9,713 bases of DNA from an uncultured Ilumatobacter sp. (GTDB lineage: Bacteria; Actinomycetota; Acidimicrobiia; Acidimicrobiales; Ilumatobacteraceae). Positions 3,680 through 9,713 of the stretch are shown here, in pieces. Made by a program: the position numbers and the translations under genes. Where the stretch lies: the NCBI GenBank assembly GCA_937891565.1, contig CALAHA010000282.1, positions 1 through 9,713 of the forward strand. Direction: 5' to 3'. Within the stretch, counting starts at the first letter, position 1. Each line of letters begins with the position of its first letter. The notes beneath the pieces were generated by a model. It had not been told where the DNA came from. It made no database searches and worked only from the letters and a program-made list of their open reading frames with translations.

Positions 3680-6583
3680 ATGGCAATTGCATGTGCGTAC
3701 TGCAAAGGTGAACATGATTCGCCCGTCCAGGTACGCCAGTGCTGGGCCGACAACGGCGAGCAAGAGGTGCCCGTTGCCGACGAAATCCCATACGCCGATC
3801 CTGGCAATGGTGCGAGCTTTCAACCGTCAGATGATGCGCCGCCGCCAACAACAACAACACCAGCACCAGGGGCAGCAGCGGGGCGCCAGGCGTCGAGTAT
3901 CCCCGTTGTTGTTGGCTTCGAACGTGGTGTTGCCGCAGCTGGCGCGGGCCCAGCCGAGCTCGGGCGCAATTGTCTCGTCGCAGCCTCGACAAGTGTCCCG
4001 GCGCCCTGGGCCAATGCCGAGCGGGTCGTCGTCGATGCCGCCGCTGTAGCTGAACCGACCGGGCTACTCACCACGCTGCGAGCCGCCGCCGACCTGCGGC
4101 AGCGCCTGGTCATCGAACTCGCTGTCGATTTCGACCGTGAGCCGATGTTGAAGACCGATGCACAGCCCTTCGAGGTGGGTGCTGACTTCGTGTTCGAGCT
4201 CGAAGCACTCCACCACGCCGTCTGGTCGAATGCTGTCGACATTCGTGAGGATCGATTTGCCTGGGTTGCACTCGACCGTGCAATCGCTGCTGGCGCAACC
4301 GCTGCGGCGAGCGACCAACTGGGCGACATCGTCGGACCTGACGGAACTCAGCTGTGGCTCGACGGCGGGCCAATCCGCCACACCGATCCGGTCGATGGTG
4401 TTGCCGTCGTCCACAATGCTGCCGTCGAGCACCGTTCGTTCGCTCCGCCCGGGAACAACGTCTCCGACGCCGACCTTGCGCCCGACCAGCTCGCTGCTGT
4501 CACCCACAGCGGTGGGGCGGCGCGCATCATTGCGCCGGCGGGCTCTGGCAAAACTCGTGTGCTGACGGAGCGAGCTCGACACCTGCTCCGCACCTGGAAT
4601 CTTCCGGCATCCGCCGTGATCCTCGTCGCCTTCAATAAGCGTGCCCAGGAGGAGATGGTCGAGCGAACCCCCGATTTACCCGGTCTGCAGGTTCGAACCC
4701 TCAACGCCATGGCCTTGGCGATTGTCAACGGCACCGCACCGTTTGCCCCGCAGCCGACACGGTGGAACACGATCAACGAAGTTGATGTTCGTCGGATCAT
4801 CGGCGACCTCGTGTCGTTTCCGCGTCGCCGCAACAGCGACCCCGTTGCCCCCTGGATCGAGGCGCTCAGCCTGGTCCGTCTCGGTCTGGTGGCTCCCGCC
4901 GAGGCTGAAGCTCGCTACGACGGTGACGTCGAAGGGCTGGCTGCAGCGTGGCCGGCCTATCGCGCGGCGTTAGAACGCAAGCGTGCCGTCGACTTCGACG
5001 ACCAGATCCATCGAGCGCTCCTGGTGTTGCTGTCGCAGCCCGAAGCTCGTCGGGTTGCTCAGCGGGCATGTCGGATGATGCTGGTCGACGAGTTCCAGGA
5101 CCTCACACCAGCTCACTTGTTGCTGATTCGTCTGCTGGCCTCGCCGGGTGGAGCGGTCTTCGGCGTCGGCGACGACGATCAAACGATCTACGGCTACAAC
5201 GGCGCCGATCCAGCATGGCTGATCGATTTCGCCCAGCTATTTCCTGGCGCAGGCAGCCACCCGCTCGAAGTGAACTATCGCTGCCCGGCCGGGATTGTCG
5301 ACGTTGTTGACCGACTGCTGCGTCACAACGATCGGCGCGTCGCGAAGACAATTCGGGCGCACTCGACCGACACCTCGGGGTGGACGGTCGACACCGCGGT
5401 CGACCCGATTGGTGCCAGCCGCGATGCCGTCGAAGCTGCGCTTCGAGGCGGTTCCACTGCGGCCGATATCGCTGTACTCACCCGGGTCAACGCACTCCTC
5501 GCACCGGTTCAGGTCGCTTTGGCTGTGCAGGGCATCCCCATCTCGGGCGGGGTCGGCCTTGAGTTCGCCGAGCGCACATCGGTCAGGGCTGTGCTCTCGT
5601 GGTTGCGCCTCGCAACTCATGACCATTTCTCGCCTGACGACATCCGTGAGGCACTCCGTCGGCCATCGCGTTCCTTCCATCCGCGCGTCAACGACTGGGT
5701 GTGCGAGCAGGGGAGCATCGTCGATCTGCATCGCCTCGCCGGTCGTTTGAACAACGAGCGAGACCAGGAACGCGTCACCGATTTCGCAGCCGACATCCAG
5801 AAGTTGCAGAAGTTGGTGAGCAACGGTGCACCGACGTCAGATCTGGTGTTCGCGTTGATCGACGAAATCGGTCTGGCGGGGGCGGTCGGCACGCTTGACG
5901 CCCAACGTCGCGGGATGAACCGCGCCGCACAGGGCGACGACCTCACGGCAGTCCAACACCTTGCGGCGCAGCATGACGACGTGGCATCGTTCGAGGGGTG
6001 GATGCGCAATCACCTCGCCGTGCGCCGTGACCCCGGCGGCGTCATGTTGTCGACGGTGCATCGCGTGAAAGGCCAAGAGTGGCCGCACGTGGTGGTCCAT
6101 CTGGCTGACGCCGAGCAATATCCACATCGTCTCGCGGAAGACGTCGAAGAAGAGCGTCGTCTTTTCCATGTGGCGATCACCAGGGCGAGTTCGCACGCCA
6201 CGATTGTCACCGGCCCATCACCGAGCCCGTTTGTCAGCGAGCTGACAAACGAGCCAGCTGAGCCGACTGAGCGACGAGTCATCTCATCGCATCGCCCCGA
6301 GCCGATCAAGAAGTTATCCAACTCGGCGGCCAGCAAAACTGACCCGACCGCTGACCTCAACCCCGCAGCGCAAGACCGGTTCGCCGCGTTGAAAGAACTT
6401 CGCAACAACCTTCGCGATGGCAAGCCGGCCTACGTCGTCTTTGACAACAAGACACTCGTCTCGATTGCGCGGATGGCACCCAAGACCCGCGCTGAATTGG
6501 GAAAGATCTCGGGCGTGGGGCCAGCCAAGCTCGATCGGTACGGCGATGCCGTGACCGAGTTGATGCAATCACTCGACGGCTGA
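3680..6583 (+). CDS. UvrD/Rep-family ATP-dependent DNA helicase with HRDC domain
   Basis: A 967-residue superfamily 1A helicase expected to unwind DNA 3'-5' in repair or fork rescue. It opens with a Cys/His cluster (C5, C8, H12, C21) that may bind zinc. A Pro/Thr/Ala linker (about 49-66) and an uncharacterised region of about 200 residues follow. The helicase core starts near residue 265 (APDQLAAVTHSG). Its motifs are Walker A PAGSGKT (286-292), DEFQD (470-474), GDDDQTIYGYNG (497-508), NYRCP (532-536), TVHRVKGQEW (792-801) and EERRLFHVAITRA (824-836). A C-terminal HRDC domain covers 899-967. Core plus HRDC recalls mycobacterial UvrD2, but the N-terminal extension makes it much longer than the roughly 700 residues of that protein. 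The start follows the TACAGT box at 3667. It stands alone, 67 bp before the next gene. Confidence 0.93.
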   Translation: MAIACAYCKGEHDSPVQVRQCWADNGEQEVPVADEIPYADPGNGASFQPSDDAPPPTTTTPAPGAAAGRQASSIPVVVGFERGVAAAGAGPAELGRNCLVAASTSVPAPWANAERVVVDAAAVAEPTGLLTTLRAAADLRQRLVIELAVDFDREPMLKTDAQPFEVGADFVFELEALHHAVWSNAVDIREDRFAWVALDRAIAAGATAAASDQLGDIVGPDGTQLWLDGGPIRHTDPVDGVAVVHNAAVEHRSFAPPGNNVSDADLAPDQLAAVTHSGGAARIIAPAGSGKTRVLTERARHLLRTWNLPASAVILVAFNKRAQEEMVERTPDLPGLQVRTLNAMALAIVNGTAPFAPQPTRWNTINEVDVRRIIGDLVSFPRRRNSDPVAPWIEALSLVRLGLVAPAEAEARYDGDVEGLAAAWPAYRAALERKRAVDFDDQIHRALLVLLSQPEARRVAQRACRMMLVDEFQDLTPAHLLLIRLLASPGGAVFGVGDDDQTIYGYNGADPAWLIDFAQLFPGAGSHPLEVNYRCPAGIVDVVDRLLRHNDRRVAKTIRAHSTDTSGWTVDTAVDPIGASRDAVEAALRGGSTAADIAVLTRVNALLAPVQVALAVQGIPISGGVGLEFAERTSVRAVLSWLRLATHDHFSPDDIREALRRPSRSFHPRVNDWVCEQGSIVDLHRLAGRLNNERDQERVTDFAADIQKLQKLVSNGAPTSDLVFALIDEIGLAGAVGTLDAQRRGMNRAAQGDDLTAVQHLAAQHDDVASFEGWMRNHLAVRRDPGGVMLSTVHRVKGQEWPHVVVHLADAEQYPHRLAEDVEEERRLFHVAITRASSHATIVTGPSPSPFVSELTNEPAEPTERRVISSHRPEPIKKLSNSAASKTDPTADLNPAAQDRFAALKELRNNLRDGKPAYVVFDNKTLVSIARMAPKTRAELGKISGVGPAKLDRYGDAVTELMQSLDG
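6228..6251. repeat. Perfect inverted repeat with 11-bp arms inside the helicase gene
   Basis: CGTTTGTCAGC (6228-6238) and GCTGACAAACG (6241-6251) are exact reverse complements around a 2-bp centre. As RNA this gives a 10-bp stem with a CGAG tetraloop. It lies in the codons for PFVSELTNE, in the linker between helicase core and HRDC domain. A chance match this long in 10 kb is unlikely. It could be an operator, an intragenic hairpin or a relic of an insertion. No U-tract follows, so it is not a classical terminator. Confidence 0.7.
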
Positions 6584-6638
6584 GCACCGGCGTGACCGAA
6601 GCAACCTCGGCCGACCGAAAGCGATTGCGACATCAAGA

Positions 6639-6644
6639 TACGGT
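6639..6644 (+). promoter_or_regulatory. Leaderless -10 box for the hemolysin III-like gene
   Basis: TACGGT (TANNNT) lies exactly 6 nt before the ATG at 6651, with no Shine-Dalgarno sequence between. This suggests independent transcription of the gene from the 67-bp spacer after the helicase. No clear -35 element is seen. Confidence 0.55.
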
Positions 6645-6650
6645 GAATGC

Positions 6651-7304
6651 ATGACAATTCGTCCGCTGATGCCGCTGGCAGAGCGCCCGACGTGGCGTGG
6701 GTGGATGCATGCGTGCGCATTTGCCGTCTCGATCCCTGCGGGCGTGCTGTTAATCATTTCGGCTGATCGCGCAGCGGAGCGCACCTCGGCGTCCATCTAT
6801 GCGGCAACATTGTTCCTGGTGTTCGGAACGTCGGCGGCGTATCACCTGCTCGCTCAGACTGATCGTGTCCGGCAGATTATGCAGCGGCTTGATCACACGA
6901 TGATCTACTTACTGATCGCGGGCACCTATGTGCCGGTGTGCTTGGTCGCACTCCCGCGGTCGTGGGGAATCCCGATGCTGTCCGTCGTTGGCGTCTTTGC
7001 GCTCATTGGCATGACAATCAAACTTGGCGGGTTCCAGCGCGTTCAGTGGGTTGGCTACGCCCTCTACCCAATCATGGGCTGGGCGCTGGCCGTGGCCTAT
7101 CCGGTCCTCGCTGACAACCTGTCTGGCATGCAGCTCGGGTTGATCGTTGCGGGCGGCCTCGCCTACACGATCGGCTTCCCTGTGCTTCTCGTCAAACGGC
7201 CCAACCCTTGGCCGGCGGTGTTTGGCTACCACGAGGTGTGGCACTCATTCACGGTGATCGCTGCCGCGCTGCACTTCGCTGCGGTCAGTTCTGTTCTCGC
7301 CTAA
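6651..7304 (+). CDS. trhA: Hemolysin III family membrane protein (TrhA/PAQR-like)
   Basis: A 217-residue integral membrane protein of the hemolysin III/PAQR superfamily, distant bacterial relatives of adiponectin receptors, thought to be zinc-dependent membrane hydrolases or fluidity regulators. Family motifs are SAAYH (61-65), RLDHTMIYLLIAGTYVP (79-95) and GYHEVWHSFTVIAAALH (192-208). The conserved polar set is S61, H65, D81, H194 and H198, which are the likely metal-site residues. Seven hydrophobic segments can be placed at roughly 20-37, 46-66, 82-100, 106-124, 131-150, 160-180 and 198-216. Length is typical of the family. The start is supported by the leaderless -10 at 6639. The next gene begins 8 nt after its stop, so cotranscription is likely. 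A toxic 'hemolysin' role should not be assumed. Confidence 0.93.
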   Translation: MTIRPLMPLAERPTWRGWMHACAFAVSIPAGVLLIISADRAAERTSASIYAATLFLVFGTSAAYHLLAQTDRVRQIMQRLDHTMIYLLIAGTYVPVCLVALPRSWGIPMLSVVGVFALIGMTIKLGGFQRVQWVGYALYPIMGWALAVAYPVLADNLSGMQLGLIVAGGLAYTIGFPVLLVKRPNPWPAVFGYHEVWHSFTVIAAALHFAAVSSVLA

Positions 7305-7312
7305 ATCGACCC

Positions 7313-8185
7313 GTGTTGTTCGAGCGCATCGTCATTGTCGACTGGAGTGCAAGTAGCTCACCGACCACAGGTGCCGACTCCGTGTGGATTGCGGTTGCTG
7401 ACGCTGATCGCATCGAGCTTTCCAACCCGCCCACGCGGCGCGTTGCGCTGGCCGAGATTGCCGCCGCAGTTGACTCGGTCGGCCCGACTCTGATCGGTGT
7501 TGACTTCTCGCTCGGGTTTCCTCGCGGTACCGCTGCAGCGTTGGGCCTTGTGGGGCGACCTTGGCGGGCAATGTGGGAGCTGCTTGGTTCCGAAATCACT
7601 GATGACGATCGCAACAGGAACAACAGGTTCGCCGTGGCATCGGGCCTCAACGCCGACATGGCCGACATGGCTGCACTGACCGAGATAGGTGCCGGTCCGT
7701 TCTGGGGGTGTCCGCCTGCACAGCGCACCGAGTACCTGACGTCGACCAAACCGGCCCGGGCAGCTGCCTGGCCACCGGAATGGCGCCACGTCGAAGTCCG
7801 CCTGAAGGACGAGGGGCTGCGACCGTTTTCTGGGTGGCAGTTACTCGGTGCCGGAGCTGTTGGCAGCCAGAGCCTGGTCGGCATAGCGGCACTCGAGCGG
7901 TTGCGTTGGGACCTCGGCGAGCGACTGTGTGTCTGGCCGTTCGACACCGGATTGGCCGCACCAACGGATGCTGACGTCGTGGTCGCAGAGGTCTGGCCAT
8001 CGCGGTGGCCGGTCGCCGTTCCATTCGACATGGTCAAGGATGCCGCGCAGGTGCAGGTGACTGCACAACGGCTGGTCGACATGAATACAGAGGGCACCTT
8101 GGGTACGTTCTTTGCGCCGTTGGTTGAATTGAGTCAGCTCGACGACGTCCTCGGCGAAGAGGGCTGGGTGCTCGGAGTCACCTGA
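7313..8185 (+). CDS. Predicted RNase H-fold protein, DUF429-like
   Basis: A 290-residue soluble protein of unknown function. Strand-end acidic residues in IVIVDWSAS (D10), TLIGVDFSLGFPRG (D64) and DVVVAEVWPS (E226) are arranged as in RNase H-like/DUF429 proteins, so a metal-dependent nuclease or phosphotransfer role is possible. Other conserved-looking blocks are NRNNRFAVASGLN (101-113), GPFWGCPP (128-135) and LLGAGAVGSQSLVGIAAL (177-194). I recall proteobacterial proteins with the same blocks that are sometimes annotated with molybdopterin-guanine dinucleotide synthesis, but I cannot confirm this. GTG 7313 is chosen because it immediately precedes the first beta strand and lies 8 nt after the TrhA stop; TTG 7316 is an alternative, and longer upstream forms would overlap trhA. 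Its stop overlaps the next ATG (TGATG). Confidence 0.85.
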   Translation: MLFERIVIVDWSASSSPTTGADSVWIAVADADRIELSNPPTRRVALAEIAAAVDSVGPTLIGVDFSLGFPRGTAAALGLVGRPWRAMWELLGSEITDDDRNRNNRFAVASGLNADMADMAALTEIGAGPFWGCPPAQRTEYLTSTKPARAAAWPPEWRHVEVRLKDEGLRPFSGWQLLGAGAVGSQSLVGIAALERLRWDLGERLCVWPFDTGLAAPTDADVVVAEVWPSRWPVAVPFDMVKDAAQVQVTAQRLVDMNTEGTLGTFFAPLVELSQLDDVLGEEGWVLGVT

Positions 8186-8436
8186 TGGCACGCATTAATT
8201 TCGACAACGGTGAGTTCATCGGGGTCATCGGGGTCATCGGGCCATTCGGAAGCGGTAAGACGACGCTGCTGAGATCAACCTGCGCTGTGACGAGTTTGCG
8301 GTCTTCGACGGTGTGTCGGGTCGATCGATTTGTTGGGTTGGCTGACTCGGTCAGTCGTTCCGAAGGAGACGGCGGGCAGCGATTGCGCGCTGGAGAACTC
8401 CAATCGCCACTCCTCCAGCCATCACCGCGAAGGTGA
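8185..8436 (+). pseudogene. Truncated P-loop NTPase ORF (probable remnant)
   Basis: This 83-codon ORF starts at an ATG overlapping the preceding stop (TGATG). Its first 30 residues, MARINFDNGEFIG...GPFGSGKTTLLR, hold a perfect Walker A (G19-T26) and resemble the start of an ABC-type ATPase or another P-loop NTPase. From about residue 31 the sequence becomes Ser/Arg-rich and unlike any domain, and no Walker B is present. A 9-bp tandem duplication adds an extra GVI before the P-loop. Frame +3 relative to the window (codons from 8265 to a stop at 8343) reads AEINLRCDEFAVFDGVSG, which looks more protein-like and hints at a frameshift or an internal deletion. The last 86 bp run antisense into the phosphatidyltransferase gene. 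A genuine small protein is possible but less likely. Confidence 0.5.
8218..8235 (+). repeat. 9-bp tandem duplication ATCGGGGTC
   Basis: ATCGGGGTC occurs twice head to tail (8218-8226, 8227-8235), followed by a partial third copy, ATCGGGCC. In the P-loop ORF this gives GVIGVIG directly before the Walker A motif. It is in frame, so it does not itself break the ORF. Replication slippage is the simplest explanation. Confidence 0.75.
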
Positions 8437-8962
8437 CATCAGCGTGTTGGGGGAGGGTCAGTGCGATGCTGAACAGGACAAGGGTCTCGGTTCCTTCGAT
8501 CAGCCCGATCGGCATCGTGACGCTCGTCTGCTCGCCGCCTGCTCGTTCGCCGCGCTTCTCGAGTAGGGCGCTCAGCATCAGCCACGACACCGAGTTGACG
8601 TAGAACGATCCGAGCAGCACGGCAATGACCTGCCACGTTCCAGGTTGGTCGACACCGAATGCGATCCCCAGTGGCACAGCGGCATACCCGATTGTGTCGA
8701 ACAGCAGGTCGACATAGCCACCGAAGTCGCTCGCGGAGCCGTTGGCTCGTGCGATCGAACCGTCGAGGCCGTCGAGCACTCGTCCGGCCAGCCACAAGAT
8801 GACCGACAGGATGACAGCGCCCCGCCACGCAGCGACACCAGCGCCAACACAGCAGGCGAGGCTGACGAACGACACTGCGGCTGCCGACAGAGAACTGGGG
8901 CAGCGTGCGGCGACAGGCGCGAGCAGGCGCTCTTTGGTGGAGCGAAGTCGAAGATCAAGCAT
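8351..8962 (-). CDS. CDP-alcohol phosphatidyltransferase family protein
   Basis: A 203-residue membrane enzyme that should transfer a phosphatidyl or similar phosphoalcohol group from a CDP-activated donor to an acceptor alcohol. The signature D-x2-D-G-x2-A-R-x8-G-x3-D-x3-D is complete: D64, D67, G68, A71, R72, G81, D85 and D89, so it should be active. Hydrophobic segments near 27-46, 48-62, 86-104, 107-128, 150-167 and 172-190 fit a polytopic inner-membrane protein. The length is typical of PgsA/PssA/PIS-type enzymes, but the acceptor (glycerol phosphate, serine, inositol or other) cannot be told from the sequence. The gene lies 86 bp downstream of the 2-oxoacid oxidoreductase beta-subunit gene on the same strand, so it may share its transcript. 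Its 3' end is convergent with the P-loop ORF. Confidence 0.92.
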   Translation of the reverse strand: MLDLRLRSTKERLLAPVAARCPSSLSAAAVSFVSLACCVGAGVAAWRGAVILSVILWLAGRVLDGLDGSIARANGSASDFGGYVDLLFDTIGYAAVPLGIAFGVDQPGTWQVIAVLLGSFYVNSVSWLMLSALLEKRGERAGGEQTSVTMPIGLIEGTETLVLFSIALTLPQHADVTFAVMAGGVAIGVLQRAIAARRLLRND

Positions 8963-9025
8963 CGAGGCTCTAGTGAACCGATGATCTGGCGGTCTGCGCT
9001 GCGGACGTGCGATCAGCTTCGCAAC

Positions 9026-9055
9026 GGGCGAGACCGGGCGAGACCGCGCTAGACC
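9026..9055. repeat. Three tandem 10-bp repeats at the end of the beta-subunit gene
   Basis: GGGCGAGACC occurs at 9026-9035 and 9036-9045. A third, 8/10 copy, GCGCTAGACC (9046-9055), contains the stop codon (CTA, read as TAG on the minus strand) of the oxidoreductase gene. The array lies between that gene and the phosphatidyltransferase. It probably arose by slippage. Confidence 0.7.
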
Positions 9056-9713
9056 GTCCAGGTTCCGTTCGATCGCAGCAGCGACTGCAAGTCGGCGGGG
9101 CCTTCGGCTTCGCTGGCAGCAATGACCTGGTCGTTGACCGCTGATGCGTATTCGGTGCGTTGGACATCGCGGAAGATCCCGAACGGTGTCGGTGATGCAT
9201 CGTCGGAGTTCAACCGGGCAAGCGCGAACGCAAGCGACGAGTCGTGCCGTGTCGCATCGTGGACGAGGACGTCCTCGGCAGCAACGTCGGCAAGTTCGAC
9301 CAGGCGAAGTTGCCCGTCGTTGCCCATCGTCACGCCGCGCTGGCCGTTGGTCCCGAACGTGATCGGTTCTCCGTGGACGAGGTTGATCATCATTTCGTCA
9401 CGCGCGCTCTTCTTCGTGATCTCGTCGAACTGCCCGTCGTTAAAGACGTTGCAGTTCTGATAGATCTCGACGAACGATGCGCCCTTGTGGGCATGTGCTG
9501 CACGGAAGGTGTCCATCATGTGCTTGCGGTCGAGATCGTGCGTGCGAGCAACGAAACTCGCCTCGGCACCGAGCGCCACCGACAGCGGGTTGAACGGAGC
9601 GTCGACCGAACCCATTGGCGTCGACTTGGCGACCTTGCCAATTTCTGATGTTGGCGAGTACTGGCCCTTGGTGAGCCCGTAGATGCGGTTGTTGAACAGC
9701 AAAATGTTCAAGT
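9049..9713 (-). CDS. korB: 2-oxoacid:ferredoxin oxidoreductase, beta subunit (5' end outside the window)
   Basis: About 220 C-terminal residues of the thiamine-pyrophosphate-binding beta subunit, which with an alpha subunit oxidatively decarboxylates 2-oxoglutarate (or a related 2-oxoacid) to the acyl-CoA while reducing ferredoxin. The family signature NNRIYGLTKGQYSPTS, at the end of the TPP-binding region, is followed by the typical blocks SFVEIYQNCNVFNDG, HGEPITFG and LVHDATRHDSSLAFALARL. The leftmost readable codon, TTG at 9711, is an internal Leu (LNILLFNN), not a start, because about 120 N-terminal residues are missing relative to the usual length of around 340. The alpha subunit gene is expected just beyond the right edge. 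The assignment to 2-oxoglutarate rather than pyruvate rests on overall resemblance to actinobacterial KorB. Confidence 0.92.
   Translation of the reverse strand, partial: LNILLFNNRIYGLTKGQYSPTSEIGKVAKSTPMGSVDAPFNPLSVALGAEASFVARTHDLDRKHMMDTFRAAHAHKGASFVEIYQNCNVFNDGQFDEITKKSARDEMMINLVHGEPITFGTNGQRGVTMGNDGQLRLVELADVAAEDVLVHDATRHDSSLAFALARLNSDDASPTPFGIFRDVQRTEYASAVNDQVIAASEAEGPADLQSLLRSNGTWTV

Noticed and set aside
3129..4049. 307-codon open frame covering the intergenic region and the start of the helicase gene
   Set aside because: Its product is rich in Arg and low-complexity Gln/His, matches no family I know, and overlaps the well-supported helicase frame for about 370 bp.
5798..5815. 9-bp tandem repeat encoding QKLQKL in the helicase gene
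   Set aside because: Short in-frame repeat in a probable helix; ordinary slippage with no sign of further function.
8341..8356. Hairpin GGCTGAC-TCG-GTCAGTC as a terminator between convergent genes
   Set aside because: The stem is short, has a wobble or mismatch, overlaps the phosphatidyltransferase stop codon and has no U-tract on either strand.
9709..9711. TTG as a start codon for the KorB reading frame
   Set aside because: The family is about 120 residues longer at the N-terminus and the frame stays open to the window edge, so this is an internal leucine codon.

Overview
This is a GC-rich chromosomal window whose gene content and promoter style fit an actinobacterium. The best guess is the Acidimicrobiia (Ilumatobacter-like). 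That placement is an inference from three things: a UvrD helicase with a C-terminal HRDC domain, an actinobacterial-type molybdopterin oxidoreductase, and genes preceded by TANNNT -10 boxes only 6-7 nt before the ATG, as in leaderless mRNAs. Most genes look like ordinary chromosomal genes. No transposase, integrase, CRISPR array or phage gene is visible.

Layout. (a) 1-54 is the 3' end of a plus-strand gene, convergent with a RibD C-terminal-type reductase (82-762, minus). (b) A 66-bp divergent spacer holds a palindrome and a tRNA T-arm-like sequence. It is followed by a large MopB-family molybdopterin oxidoreductase (829-3132, plus). (c) 3133-3679 is a 547-bp stretch with no convincing gene. 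It holds a tight cluster of DnaA-box-like 9-mers, a long imperfect inverted repeat that could fold as a structured RNA, a 12-bp direct repeat, and a LexA/SOS-box-like sequence next to a leaderless -10. (d) 3680-6583 encodes a 967-residue UvrD/Rep-type helicase with an N-terminal Cys/His cluster, a roughly 265-residue N-terminal extension and a C-terminal HRDC domain. A perfect inverted repeat with 11-bp arms lies inside its coding sequence. (e) 6651-7304 is a hemolysin III/TrhA membrane protein. It is followed 8 nt later by a RNase H-fold-like protein (7313-8185), which overlaps the start of a short P-loop ORF (8185-8436) that looks like a gene remnant. (f) On the minus strand are a CDP-alcohol phosphatidyltransferase (8351-8962) and, upstream of it, the C-terminal two thirds of the beta subunit of a 2-oxoacid:ferredoxin oxidoreductase (9049 to the window edge).

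How the genes relate: there is no single pathway. The helicase appears to have its own promoter, possibly under DNA-damage control. TrhA, the RNase H-like protein and the P-loop ORF could share a transcript. KorB and the phosphatidyltransferase are codirectional with an 86-bp gap. I found no complete new multi-gene system. The strongest unexplained signals are non-coding: the 3151-3377 region and the intragenic palindrome at 6228-6251.
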